From Planctomycetota bacterium (lineage in GTDB: Bacteria; Planctomycetota; UBA8742; UBA2392), in NCBI GenBank assembly GCA_020849795.1, contig JADZFR010000044.1, positions 62,001 through 126,000 of the forward strand: 64,000 nt of DNA, given 5' to 3'. The stretch's first letter is position 1. Each line of letters starts with the position of its first letter. A model generated the notes under the pieces. The model worked only from the letters and a program-made list of their open reading frames with translations. It was not told the origin of the DNA and made no database searches. Shown in pieces: positions 32,196 through 41,084 of this stretch. Position numbers and translations under genes: made by a program.

Positions 32196-35100
32196 CTATT
32201 CCTCTTCGCGTGAGGCCTTTGGTGCGGCCTTCTTCTTTACAGGCTTCTTTGCCGGCGCCTTCTTCTTTGCCGCCTTCTTGGCGGGCTTCTTCTTGGCTGG
32301 CTTCATTGCCGGCTTCTTTGCTGCCTTCTTGGCGGCCTTCTTCTTTGCTGGCTTCTTCTTTGCCATAACGCCTTCCCCCTGTGCTTCGCTTGAATCGTTG
32401 CCGACGGCCGTTCCGGCGGCTGGTATTTGTTCCTGCGCGGGCGGGTCTTTGCTTTCCGACCCCGTTGCCGTGTTCTGCATCAACTGGCTGATCGCGCCGG
32501 ATTGTACTTTTTCCGCGCGTCCGCGCCCGCCTCTCCTGCCCCTGCGTCCGCGCCTCTCACCCGGCCGGCTTTCGCCTGATTCGCCCGGCTTTGCCGCGGA
32601 TGGCGCAGCCGGTGCGGCCTCGCGGATGACCTCGATCTTCAACTGGTCCGGCAGCTTGTCGCCAAACGTGACGGCTTTGCCTGCATCGGCCTTGATGCGT
32701 TGTTCGCGGGCCATGCGTTCCTGCTCACGTTCGCGCTGTTTTTTGCCGCCGCGGCGGCGTTTACGGCGACGCGAGTCAGCATCTGCCAGCAACTGCGCTG
32801 CCTGCGGGCTGGCCGATCCGCTGGCGGCTTCGGGCACGGCCACGTTGGTACGCGACTTGTAAACGTCGCCCTTCACGAACGTGTTGATTCGCTGGTCCAT
32901 GTCATACAGCACGCGCACGCCTCGGTCACCGACATAGAAAAAGCGTGACTGGCCGAGATCCAGGTCGCGTGAGTACTCGAACACGATGCGCTTGTCGTAG
33001 TTTTCTTCCAGCTCGTCGATGTCGTCTCGGAATTCACTGTGAAGGTGGCTCAGCACGTGGGGGTGCACCTGCACCGCCAGCTCTTTGACGCGCTCTTCGA
33101 CCAGCGCCAGCTTCATGCGCCGAATCAGCGAAAGGCACGAAGTCTCGGCGCTGCGCACCATGCCGAAGCCGCCGCAAGTCGGGCAACCCACAAACGTGTA
33201 CGACTTGATGCTTGGGCGCACGCGCTGGCGAGTCATTTCCATGACGCCGAAAGGTGAAAAACGCGCAACCTTGGTGCGGGCACGGTCTTTGCGCAACTCG
33301 CGCTTCAGCAGGTTTTCGACGTCGCTGCGGTGCTTGGCACTCATCATGTCGATGAAGTCGTTGCACACGATGCCGCCCAAATCCCGAAGTCGCAGCTGGC
33401 GGCAGATTTCGGGGATCGCCTCCATGTTGGTCAGGTAGGCGGTCTTCTCCGCGTCGCCGCCGCCGGTGAACTTGCCGCTGTTCACGTCAATGCTGATCAG
33501 CGCTTCGGTCTGTTCAATGAACAGGTATCCGCCGGACTTGAGCGTGACCTTCTTGTCGAAGATGTGCTCAATCTGGCTTTCCAGGCCGTTGGCAAAAAAC
33601 AACGGGATGTCGTCTTCGTACAGCTTCACGCGGTCGCGAAAGCTGGGCATCAACTGGTCAAAGAACGCCACCACGCGGTCAAACACTTCGCGGTTGTCGA
33701 TGACAATTTCTTCCGTTTCCGCCGTGAAGTAATCGCGCACGGCGCGAATCGCCGGGTCGCTGTCGGTGTACAGCAGGGCCGGGGCTTCGGCTTCGTGGAT
33801 GCGCTCGACGATGACGCTCCACACTTTCAGCAGATAGTTCAGGTCGCGCAGCAGGTCGTCGTAGCTGCGGTCAATGGCCGCGGTGCGGATGATCACGCCC
33901 ATGCCCTCGGGCACGGGCAGTTTGTCGAGCATCTTGCGCAACTCGTTGCGTGCGCCGCCGTCTTCAATCTTCCGACTGACGCCGCCGCGGTCGCTGCTGG
34001 GCGTGAGAACCATGTAGCGGCCGGGCAAACTGATGAACGTGCTGAGCCCCGGGCCTTTGCCGCCCTGGCTGGCCTTGGTCACCTGGACCACGACTTCCTG
34101 GTTGCGCTTAAGGATGTTTTGAATCTTCGGCGGGCCGCGGTGATAGCGATACTGCGGGCCGGGCACGCCGCCACTGCCGCCGTCTGTGGGCTTGCCGTCA
34201 ATGTCGCGGGTACCACCGGCGTCTGAGTTGCCGTTAGGCTGCGGCGGTGCCGACCCGTCGAGCACGCGCCTGGGCAGGTGTCCCCCACGCTGTTTGGGTG
34301 TGCGGCGACGGCGCGATCGCTTGGACTTGGCCTTGGCCTCTGGCGCAGCCTGCGCACCCTGCGCCAGCTCCGGCTTGGGAATTGCGGCGGCGACCACGGG
34401 CTCGGCGCGGTCCGGTGTTGCGGGTGCGGGCGGCGGTGGCGCGGAGGCCTGACCCGGAACGGGTGTAACATGCTCCGTAGCCGCCGGGCGGGGCATGTCG
34501 CCACGGCCGTCCGCTCGGGCCTCACCACGGCCTTCACCACGGCCTCGCCCGCGGCGGCCGCGACGGCGACGGCGACGGCGCTGTTCGCCCTCGCCCGCGA
34601 CAGGTGTCGACGGCGCGGATCCATTGGATGTCGCAGGTTGCGTTGGTGCCACGACCGGTGCGGGCACGGCCGCGAACCTGCCGGAGTCCTCAGCCACCGG
34701 CCGGGATTCGCCTGGCACTTCATGCTCCGGCATGGCCACGTTCAGCGGCGAGTCCGATACGCGATGCCCCGGCTGTCCCGAGTCCAGCGAATCAAGGAAC
34801 TGGGCTTCTTCAGGTGCCTTGCCGTTCGATTCTTGCTGTGTGGAGACAAAGTCGGCGACTTCCTCGACTTCACGCTCACGCGCGCTGTTGAGAATTGCGT
34901 CCTCCGGCACCTGCTCTTTTACCCGCAGCGTGCGGCTGAACAGGTCTTTCACGTTGGGCGAGTTTTCGTAGGCGTAGTTGATGTCGCTGATGTGCAGAAA
35001 CCCGTTTCGCTCAAGGCCCACGTCGACAAAGCTGGCCTGGATGCCGGGTTCAATGTTGTTGATGATGCCTTTGTAGATGTTGCCGACGTGCTTGAGCTGG

Positions 35101-35201
35101 CTTGGGCGGTCAACGAAGTACTCGAAGAGTCTTCCGTTTTCCATTACCGCGATGCGGCATTCGTCGCCTTCGGCGACATTCATGAAAATCTTACGTGTCA
35201 T
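32196..35201 (-). CDS. RNase E/G-type endoribonuclease with giant insertion in S1 domain and Lys/Ala tail
   Basis: 1001 residues. The Rne/Rng catalytic core is complete: S1 start GNIYKGIINNIEPGIQASFVD, the S1 return TFISLPGRYMVLTP, metal-binding Asp in ISIDVNSGKFTGGG and in VCNDFIDMM, and the Zn-link CPTCGGFG. Unusual parts: residues about 80-357 are a low-complexity Arg/Pro/Ala insertion (RRRRRRRGRRGRGRG) inside the S1 fold, and the last 55 residues are Lys/Ala repeats (KKKAAKKAAKKPAMKPAKK). It initiates mRNA decay and rRNA/tRNA processing. Overlaps the DUF2344-type gene upstream by 11 nt, the usual partner order in several phyla. Confidence 0.93.
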   Translation of the reverse strand: MTRKIFMNVAEGDECRIAVMENGRLFEYFVDRPSQLKHVGNIYKGIINNIEPGIQASFVDVGLERNGFLHISDINYAYENSPNVKDLFSRTLRVKEQVPEDAILNSAREREVEEVADFVSTQQESNGKAPEEAQFLDSLDSGQPGHRVSDSPLNVAMPEHEVPGESRPVAEDSGRFAAVPAPVVAPTQPATSNGSAPSTPVAGEGEQRRRRRRRGRRGRGRGEGRGEARADGRGDMPRPAATEHVTPVPGQASAPPPPAPATPDRAEPVVAAAIPKPELAQGAQAAPEAKAKSKRSRRRRTPKQRGGHLPRRVLDGSAPPQPNGNSDAGGTRDIDGKPTDGGSGGVPGPQYRYHRGPPKIQNILKRNQEVVVQVTKASQGGKGPGLSTFISLPGRYMVLTPSSDRGGVSRKIEDGGARNELRKMLDKLPVPEGMGVIIRTAAIDRSYDDLLRDLNYLLKVWSVIVERIHEAEAPALLYTDSDPAIRAVRDYFTAETEEIVIDNREVFDRVVAFFDQLMPSFRDRVKLYEDDIPLFFANGLESQIEHIFDKKVTLKSGGYLFIEQTEALISIDVNSGKFTGGGDAEKTAYLTNMEAIPEICRQLRLRDLGGIVCNDFIDMMSAKHRSDVENLLKRELRKDRARTKVARFSPFGVMEMTRQRVRPSIKSYTFVGCPTCGGFGMVRSAETSCLSLIRRMKLALVEERVKELAVQVHPHVLSHLHSEFRDDIDELEENYDKRIVFEYSRDLDLGQSRFFYVGDRGVRVLYDMDQRINTFVKGDVYKSRTNVAVPEAASGSASPQAAQLLADADSRRRKRRRGGKKQREREQERMAREQRIKADAGKAVTFGDKLPDQLKIEVIREAAPAAPSAAKPGESGESRPGERRGRRGRRGGRGRAEKVQSGAISQLMQNTATGSESKDPPAQEQIPAAGTAVGNDSSEAQGEGVMAKKKPAKKKAAKKAAKKPAMKPAKKKPAKKAAKKKAPAKKPVKKKAAPKASREEE

Positions 35202-35865
35202 GTTCGTCCAGTGCTTCCGCTTCGGTTTGCGCGTCGGCAAGGATCGTGCGGGTCTTGGTGACCAGCAACCGGTTCGGATCAAGGCCAAGAATCTGCAGCA
35301 GGTCGGATGGTTTCATGCCGCCATCCTGCCCGGCCTTGAGGCGCATGTTCAGCACCCGGGCCTCGATGCTTGCCGCAAGTGTGAACTCGCGGGCATCGAA
35401 ATTGCGCGCCGGCTTTTTCTCGCCGCGCGAGCGGGTGAAGTCGTGCCCGGCTTGTGCCAGGAACACCTCCAGCCGCATCTGCAGTTCCTGCGTATCCAGT
35501 TCAGGTGGCAGTTCGCACTCGTAATCCGCCGCGATGACGCGCGGCCTGCCGGATGCCAGTTCGGCGTGCTTCAGCGTCAGCCCCGCGGGCATCTGCCTTG
35601 CAAGCTCGTCTACTACGAATTCTGGCGCCGGTGATTCAAGGTCGTGCTGCAGGTCGATGTCGACAATTTCGTCGAGGCTCTCGACCCCCAGCGGCAACGC
35701 AAGCGCAAACGAGACCTTCGGGTGAGGGTTGAAACCCTGTGTGTAAGCGACATTCAGCCCGGATCTGCGCAGCGCCAGCTCAAAGACCCGCATCAGATCA
35801 TGATGCGAGATGAACCTCAGAGCCCCGCGCTTTTCAAAGCGCATCCGGTAACGGCTGAAAGCCAT
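35191..35865 (-). CDS. TIGR03936/DUF2344 family protein
   Basis: 224 residues, start ATG at 35865 chosen because conservation begins at SRYRMRFEKRGALRFISHHD. Other family blocks: LAYTQGF-type VAYTQGFNPHPKVSFALALP, and VESLDEIVDIDL. In many bacteria this domain is fused to or follows a radical-SAM protein and precedes the RNase E/G gene, which it does here with an 11-nt overlap. Function is unresolved but the linkage suggests RNA modification or decay. An upstream extension of 46 codons is possible but lacks similarity. Confidence 0.88.
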   Translation of the reverse strand: MAFSRYRMRFEKRGALRFISHHDLMRVFELALRRSGLNVAYTQGFNPHPKVSFALALPLGVESLDEIVDIDLQHDLESPAPEFVVDELARQMPAGLTLKHAELASGRPRVIAADYECELPPELDTQELQMRLEVFLAQAGHDFTRSRGEKKPARNFDAREFTLAASIEARVLNMRLKAGQDGGMKPSDLLQILGLDPNRLLVTKTRTILADAQTEAEALDEHDT

Positions 35866-36005
35866 GGTCCCGTCCGCGAGGCGAAGCCCCGCCTGAGCTG
35901 GGATCCTCCGGCCTTTGGCGACAAACCGTCGCCTCCGAGCCAACGTGCTCCCGGGCTCGTGGCCCGGTATCAGTTTCTTGTGGCGGGCAAGCGCCAGCCG
36001 CAAAC

Positions 36006-37103
36006 TTATTCGGGCGTCTTTGCGCGGTCCGAGCGCAATGATGCCGTGAAATCAACTTCGTTCTCAAACGTCGCGGTGAACTTTCCGTCACCGGCGATGG
36101 TTCCCTTCAGCGCATAGCTCCAGTGCACATGCGCGGGCACGCCCTTGGCCAGGTCAAGCAGGAGCGTACCGCCCTGGAAGTCCGGCGCGCTGAACTTGAC
36201 GGTCAAGCCATTCACCTGCGCCGTGTGTTCGCGGGCCACCGGCACAGCCGTAAAGCTGAAGCGCGCGGCTGTCGGCTCGGTGACTGTGCCGTAGAGCTTT
36301 TCGAGCTTGTAGCTGACATCATACTCGGTGGTCGCGCCCGGCACGGCCCCCACGGGCATGCGCCGACGCAGGTTGATCGTCTCGCCGATTTTCAGTTTTG
36401 CGCCCGCCGGGAACTCCGGAAACAAGCCAAGCGTCAGCTGCACCGGGTCCTGAAACCGGCCGGGGTAGTTGCGCTGATCCGCCGCGTTGTAGTCGGCGAA
36501 GTACACTTCATCATACAGGCGCGATTGGTCACTGATGCTGAACCACGCAACCGCCGCCGGGTCGTTCGCCTGTGTCTGCCGGTTAGTGTTGATCGTGCGC
36601 GCGTTGATGCCATCCCACCCCGGAATGTTGTTCACTTCGGTGCGCGACCCGTCCGGCATGACTTCGTGAAAGGTCGGCTTGATCGGGCCCATGTCGGGGC
36701 CGATGTAGCCACTGTAGCGGGCGTCGCCGTTATCAAGCAGAAAGTTCATGCGCGCGTAGCGAACCGCCAGGCGCAGATCAGAACTGCCGTCGAGCACGTC
36801 TTCGTCGAGCTTGTAATCCACAGCCGTCGCCCAATGTTCACTGCGCCGGAAGGCGTCGGATGGCACACCGTCATCGCTTGTGGTGCCGCGGCGTACCGCT
36901 TTGAAATCGACTTCATAGCCGAACACATCACCGGCGATGCCCTTGAACTTGGGCTCAATGGCCACGTCGCCGGCGCTGGCCGTGATGTCTTTGTCCAACT
37001 GAAGGTTGGGCTTGTAAAAGTCGTCCGCAACCGGCTGGGCCAGTGCAATCACCGCCACCACGCCCACGATCAGGAAACCGCCCAGGATGAGAACCCGCTT
37101 CAA
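36006..37103 (-). CDS. Exported protein of unknown function
   Basis: 365 residues from a TTG at 37103, supported by an AGGAG site seven bases upstream. Signal peptide LKRVLILGGFLIVGVVAVIA. The mature region is mostly beta (VDYKLDEDVLDGSSDLRLAV, GETINLRRRMPVGAVPGATT, HVHWSYALKGTIAGDGKFTA) and is interrupted by Asn/Arg-rich loops. No known domain recognised. Predicted periplasmic or outer-envelope. Neighbours RNase HIII and DUF2344 are not obviously related. Confidence 0.75.
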   Translation of the reverse strand: MKRVLILGGFLIVGVVAVIALAQPVADDFYKPNLQLDKDITASAGDVAIEPKFKGIAGDVFGYEVDFKAVRRGTTSDDGVPSDAFRRSEHWATAVDYKLDEDVLDGSSDLRLAVRYARMNFLLDNGDARYSGYIGPDMGPIKPTFHEVMPDGSRTEVNNIPGWDGINARTINTNRQTQANDPAAVAWFSISDQSRLYDEVYFADYNAADQRNYPGRFQDPVQLTLGLFPEFPAGAKLKIGETINLRRRMPVGAVPGATTEYDVSYKLEKLYGTVTEPTAARFSFTAVPVAREHTAQVNGLTVKFSAPDFQGGTLLLDLAKGVPAHVHWSYALKGTIAGDGKFTATFENEVDFTASLRSDRAKTPE

Positions 37104-37209
37104 CTTATGGCTCCTGTCAACAAGGCAGGGATGGTAGCGGACGAAGGGGGTGTGTCAATTGGGGGCTGTGATTCACGCACAAGGTCATTTTGTGCGCCCG
37201 CCAACCCGC

Positions 37210-38112
37210 TCAAAGCTGCGCCGTCGTCTTGAAATGGACCTTCGCAACGTTCACCAGCTGCGCTTTGCCGAACAGCCGCACAAATGCGCGACCGGCTTGA
37301 ATCACCGGCCCGCCGGCGCCCGGCGGAAACTCGGTGCCGAACTCGTGACCGAGGTCTTTCAGGCCCTGCACGAAAGCAGCCCTGGCCAGCACGCTCGCGG
37401 CTGCCACAGCCAGGTCGCTTTCGGCCTTGGTGCGCGTAACCAGCTTCACGCCGGATGGTGCGGCGACCGCTGCGGCCAATACGGCGCCGTCGCGGGCAAA
37501 CTGGTCAATCAGTACAGCACGTGGGGCACCGTGCGCTTTCATGATGGCGTTGACGCACTTGCCGTGCATCTGCGCCAGCAGCACGTTGAGGTTGCCGGAT
37601 TGCTTGTACGCGGGGTTGTACTCGCGCGGCATCAGTGAAAGCACCGCGCCGCGCCCGGTCTTGTCGAGCAGGCCCGCGAGTTTCTGGATCTTGGTGTCCG
37701 TGAGGCTCTTGCTGTCCGTGACGCCAGAGCCAGCCAGCTTCAGTTCAGTTTCCGCGTCCAGATGAAAGGCCGCCACAACCAGCGGCCCGAAGAAGTCACC
37801 CTTGCCTGACTCATCGCCCCCGACGCGTGGCGTGCCCAGCTTGAACGGGTCGCCTGATGTGTTTTCGGCCAAGCCGCCCGAAACCTGAGCCGCCATGCCC
37901 AAGTCTGCCGCGAGGGCCGCGGCATCTTTGCCGCCCGGCACATGGCTGAGGCCCTTCTTGCCTGAGTAGGCGTTCAGCATGGCTTTGCGGCCGCTGCGAT
38001 CGGCAAGGTCGTACTGAACGCCATAAGGAATGGTCTTCTGGGCCATGACAACCCAGCCCGCGGCATTCACACGGTTGATCAGCTCAGCACAGTACGCGGC
38101 AAAGTCGGCCAT
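37210..38112 (-). CDS. rnhC: Ribonuclease HIII
   Basis: 300 residues. An N-terminal TBP-like substrate-binding domain (IPYGVQYDLADRSGRKAML, LNAYSGKKGLSHV) precedes the RNase HII-type catalytic domain: GGDESGKGDFFGPLVVAAF (D, E, G motif), SGVTDSKSLTD, VLIDQFA and the last Asp in RTKAESDLAVAAASVLARA. Removes RNA from RNA-DNA hybrids. The ESGKG signature and the TBP domain identify HIII rather than HII. ATG at 38112 chosen over an upstream start because the N-terminal domain starts at ADFAAYC. Confidence 0.95.
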   Translation of the reverse strand: MADFAAYCAELINRVNAAGWVVMAQKTIPYGVQYDLADRSGRKAMLNAYSGKKGLSHVPGGKDAAALAADLGMAAQVSGGLAENTSGDPFKLGTPRVGGDESGKGDFFGPLVVAAFHLDAETELKLAGSGVTDSKSLTDTKIQKLAGLLDKTGRGAVLSLMPREYNPAYKQSGNLNVLLAQMHGKCVNAIMKAHGAPRAVLIDQFARDGAVLAAAVAAPSGVKLVTRTKAESDLAVAAASVLARAAFVQGLKDLGHEFGTEFPPGAGGPVIQAGRAFVRLFGKAQLVNVAKVHFKTTAQL

Positions 38113-38271
38113 ACGGTGCGCCAACAGAACACGAAACCAACAGCCGGGCCACCACAAAATCGAACGAGATGCGCCAGCCGCAATTGTGAATTGACTCTAC
38201 ACGTTGCCACCGCACGATACGTAGAGTTGCGGGGCAACAGTGCACCCATCAACCAAAAGGGAGAGAGCCGT

Positions 38272-38862
38272 ATGACGAAACGTGGATGGATCTTTGTCGC
38301 AACGCTTGCGTTGCTTGTGGTCGGGGTCAGTGCCGGCATCGCCCAGGATTCCGCCAAGGAAGAAGCGCCGCCTGAGGTCAAGATTGTCGAGTCTGCCGAT
38401 AACCAAATGGGCGCTGAAATCTGGGGCACCTGGGTGCTGAAAGAAGACCTGACCAAGCACACCGCGGGCGAACTGCCCAAGGACATGGCCAAGAGCAAGT
38501 TCATCTTCGAGAAGAGCGAAGACAGCAAGAAGGCCATCCTTGAAAACCTGCCCCGCGTGCTGGCTGCAGCGCGCGCCGCCAATCCTGGCGATTCGGCGGC
38601 AATGGTTGCAGCCTGCAAGACCATTCACCTCGCGGGCAAGCTCACCGTCGACCAGGGTGATGAAAAAGTTGAGTTGCACTTTTTCATGATCACGGTGTCG
38701 GGGAACCAGATGTTTTGCGCGATGGGCAAGCGGGGCGACGACTGGCGTGTTGAAACAGGGCATGTGAGCTTCGTGCGCGACCCCGAAGGCAGCAATGACC
38801 TGTTCTTCCTTGGCGGCGAAGACACGAAAGAGGTCTACACAGCCTGGGAACGGGCCAAGTAA
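38272..38862 (+). CDS. Exported lipocalin-like protein, function unknown
   Basis: 196 residues from ATG at 38272 with a GGGAGAGAGCC leader, the recurrent start context of this genome. Signal peptide TKRGWIFVATLALLVVGVSA. The segment EIWGTWVLKEDLTKHT resembles the Gly-x-Trp opening of lipocalin-like small beta-barrels, followed by VELHFFMITVSGNQMFC and WRVETGHVSFV strands. The central helical region (ILENLPRVLAAARA) is unassigned. Terminator follows. Confidence 0.7.
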   Translation: MTKRGWIFVATLALLVVGVSAGIAQDSAKEEAPPEVKIVESADNQMGAEIWGTWVLKEDLTKHTAGELPKDMAKSKFIFEKSEDSKKAILENLPRVLAAARAANPGDSAAMVAACKTIHLAGKLTVDQGDEKVELHFFMITVSGNQMFCAMGKRGDDWRVETGHVSFVRDPEGSNDLFFLGGEDTKEVYTAWERAK

Positions 38863-38880
38863 CGCACGCGTGCAACATCA

Positions 38881-38905
38881 AGGGACCGGCGGCGTGCCGG
38901 TCCCT
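38881..38905. terminator. Bidirectional terminator
   Basis: Arms AGGGACCGGC and GCCGGTCCCT around GGCGT with TTCATTTT after it, between the convergent stops at 38862 and 38919. Confidence 0.7.
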
Positions 38906-38918
38906 TTCATTTTGCGTT

Positions 38919-39314
38919 TCACTTGCGCCGCGCGCGCCATAGGGCGACCACTTCGTCGGGCACCAGGGGCCTGACCAGTGAAGCCGGGCCTTCCACCACG
39001 CTGCGGTTGACGCTGCGGATGTGTTCGTTCAGGCGCTCCACGGCGTTGCGCACGCCTTGCTCGGCGCCGAGCAGCATGATTTCGTCCAGCTCTTTCTCGA
39101 CGTCGCGGCGCAGTTGCAGTCCGGGCGGCAGAATGCTCACGCCCTCGTCGCGGATCTTCTCGCGCGCCCAGTCATCGAGCGTCCAAGGCCGGTCTAGGTT
39201 AGGGATCGGCTTGCCGACAGGCAGATCGTCAAAATCGCCACGCTCCTGCGCTTCACGGACCAGCCGGTCAATCCAGGTTTCGTACGGCACTCCAAATGGT
39301 TTGCGCTCGGTCAT
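38919..39314 (-). CDS. DUF1992 (DnaJC28-like) protein
   Basis: 131 residues, cytosolic. The signature of the DUF1992 domain found in DNAJC28 homologues is visible: VREAQERGDFDDLPVGKPIP and LDDWAREKIRDEGVSILPPG. Small bacterial members lack the J-domain, as here. Function unknown; possibly a chaperone co-factor. Single gene between a terminator and thiG. Confidence 0.9.
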   Translation of the reverse strand: MTERKPFGVPYETWIDRLVREAQERGDFDDLPVGKPIPNLDRPWTLDDWAREKIRDEGVSILPPGLQLRRDVEKELDEIMLLGAEQGVRNAVERLNEHIRSVNRSVVEGPASLVRPLVPDEVVALWRARRK

Positions 39315-39359
39315 GGTTGCCCCGCAGGTGTTAACACCGCCAGACTGACCTTTATGCCG

Positions 39360-40190
39360 CTACTCGCCCGGGATTCCCTTGGCGCTTTCGATGCGGCCAT
39401 CCATCGGGCTGCTTGCATTGGCGTACAGCTTGCGCGGGATGCGCCCCGCCAGGTGCGCCAGCCTGCCACTTTCGCAAGCGAGCTTCATGGCCACGGCCAT
39501 GCGCAGCGGGTCTTTGGCATGGGCGATGCCGGTGTTCAGAAGCACACCATCGGCGCCCAATTCCATGGCGATGCTCACGTCGCTGGCGGTGCCCACGCCC
39601 GCGTCTACGATGATCGGAATCTTGAACTCAGGCCGCACCGTCTCAAGGATGATGCGAATGTTGTTCGGGTTCAACACGCCCTGCCCACTGCCGATCGGGC
39701 TGCCCGCGGGCATCACGCTTGCCACGCCCATGTCGGCAAGGCGCCGCGCCATCACCGGGTCGTCGCTGGTGTACACCAGCACGGTGAAGCCTTCTTTCAC
39801 CAGTGCGCGGCAGGCCTCCAGCGTGCCAACCGGCTCGGGCAGCAGGGTCTTGGGATCGGCCAGTACTTCCAGCTTCACCAGTTCCGTACCCAGCGCCTCC
39901 CGCGACAAGTGTGCCGTGCGAATCGCGTCTTCGACGCTGAAGCACCCGGCGGTGTTCGGCAGAATTCGATAGCGAGCTTCGTCGATGAAACTGAGCAGGT
40001 TCTCCGAGGGCGCGCCATCCAGCTTCACGCGGCGCACCGCAACCGTGACACACTCGGTGCCGCTGGCCTCAAGGCATTCACGCATCAGTTCAAAGCCCGC
40101 GTACTTGCCTGTCCCAACGAACAACCGGCTGGCAAACGTGTACTTGCCGATGTGCAGGGGCGAATCGAGTTCAGAAGCAGTGGCCGTCAT
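39360..40190 (-). CDS. thiG: Thiazole synthase ThiG
   Basis: 276 residues. Forms the thiazole phosphate moiety of thiamine from DXP, dehydroglycine and ThiS-thiocarboxylate. TIM-barrel motifs: [51 protein letters not shown], the catalytic Lys region and [20 protein letters not shown]. Slight C-terminal extension is normal. Lies 14 bp after thiS in the same direction, so the two are co-transcribed. No THI-box riboswitch is visible upstream. Confidence 0.96.
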   Translation of the reverse strand: MTATASELDSPLHIGKYTFASRLFVGTGKYAGFELMRECLEASGTECVTVAVRRVKLDGAPSENLLSFIDEARYRILPNTAGCFSVEDAIRTAHLSREALGTELVKLEVLADPKTLLPEPVGTLEACRALVKEGFTVLVYTSDDPVMARRLADMGVASVMPAGSPIGSGQGVLNPNNIRIILETVRPEFKIPIIVDAGVGTASDVSIAMELGADGVLLNTGIAHAKDPLRMAVAMKLACESGRLAHLAGRIPRKLYANASSPMDGRIESAKGIPGE

Positions 40191-40204
40191 GCAACTTTCC
40201 AGTT

Positions 40205-40405
40205 CTATCCGCCGCCGACAAAGGTGACGATTTCGAGCCGGTCGCCTTCTTCGAGCACCGTCTCGGCGTAACGGGCCTTGGGCAGCACTTTCAAGTTTCG
40301 CTCGGTGGCAATACGCTCGGTCCGCAATTGCAGCAGAGCGACCAACTCGGCGACCGTGGTGCCGGCCTCAACTTCACGCACAGTGCCGTTCACGCTGACC
40401 TTCAA
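40205..40405 (-). CDS. thiS: Sulfur carrier protein ThiS
   Basis: 66 residues with a TTG start and GGAGG seven bases upstream. Beta-grasp fold ([34 protein letters not shown]) ending in Gly-Gly-Gly, the tail that is adenylated and thiocarboxylated for thiazole synthesis. Its start overlaps the stop of the upstream membrane protein by 4 nt, and thiG follows. Adenylyltransferase ThiF is not in the window. Confidence 0.93.
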   Translation of the reverse strand: MKVSVNGTVREVEAGTTVAELVALLQLRTERIATERNLKVLPKARYAETVLEEGDRLEIVTFVGGG

Positions 40406-41007
40406 CGAAGTGCCTCCGCGGTCTGGTTCAAGCCGCCATACAGGTTGGCGTCTTCGCCCTCAATCATGCGAACGCTGCCGTCACCCAGGATCACCGCGGC
40501 GCACACCAGTCCCTTGCTTGCGCGGCGGCTGATTCGGCTTCGCACCCAGCCGGTTTCAACATCGGCGACCATCACCCAGCGTTCGGGGTCGTGGCCCATG
40601 GGCATCAGCGGCTGATAGGCAAGCGGCCGCCCTGACAGCAGGCCCGCCAGCGCGAAGTCCTCAGGCAGCAGCCCGGCAAACTTGAGTTCGTCGAGCGTCG
40701 CGGGCCACCTCACGCCGCCGCCCATCGGGCCCTCGCGGTAAGCCAGCAGCGCATCGGCCAGCGTCTGCAGCCGCGCGATTGCCGCATTGCGGTCCGTCGG
40801 CGGGTTCTGCCACGGGTCAGCCGGGTACTCGTGTGCAAACTCGCGCGTGGGCTGAGTTCCGGGGCCCGGCAAAACAAACACCCACACCAGACCAACGACC
40901 ACCGTCACCAGGCACGCCATAATGAACACAAGCACGAGGTTGCTGCTGCGCCTCGGCTGCTTGGCCTCAAGCGGGACCTCGGAGACCTGTTTGGCTGGCG
41001 GTTGCAT
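40402..41007 (-). CDS. Membrane-anchored protein of unknown function
   Basis: 201 residues. One transmembrane helix near residues 24-48 (LVLVFIMACLVTVVVGLVWV), with the rest outside. The region ADALLAYREGPMGGGVRWPA and VLGDGSVRMIEG resemble pseudopilin/DUF1559-like patterns seen in Planctomycetota, but this is weak. It overlaps thiS by 4 nt, so it is co-transcribed with the thiazole genes though no thiamine role is evident. Confidence 0.65.
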   Translation of the reverse strand: MQPPAKQVSEVPLEAKQPRRSSNLVLVFIMACLVTVVVGLVWVFVLPGPGTQPTREFAHEYPADPWQNPPTDRNAAIARLQTLADALLAYREGPMGGGVRWPATLDELKFAGLLPEDFALAGLLSGRPLAYQPLMPMGHDPERWVMVADVETGWVRSRISRRASKGLVCAAVILGDGSVRMIEGEDANLYGGLNQTAEALR

Positions 41008-41084
41008 GGACTTACCTTAACCAGCACAGGTGTCGCTGCCAGCGGGGGACGGGCACGAACGGTCAGCGAAAGTACAATCCAGCC

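Noticed and set aside
41008-41084. TPP riboswitch before the thiazole operon
   Set aside because: The 77-bp gap lacks the conserved CUGAGA and thi-box segments and is too short to hold the element plus promoters.
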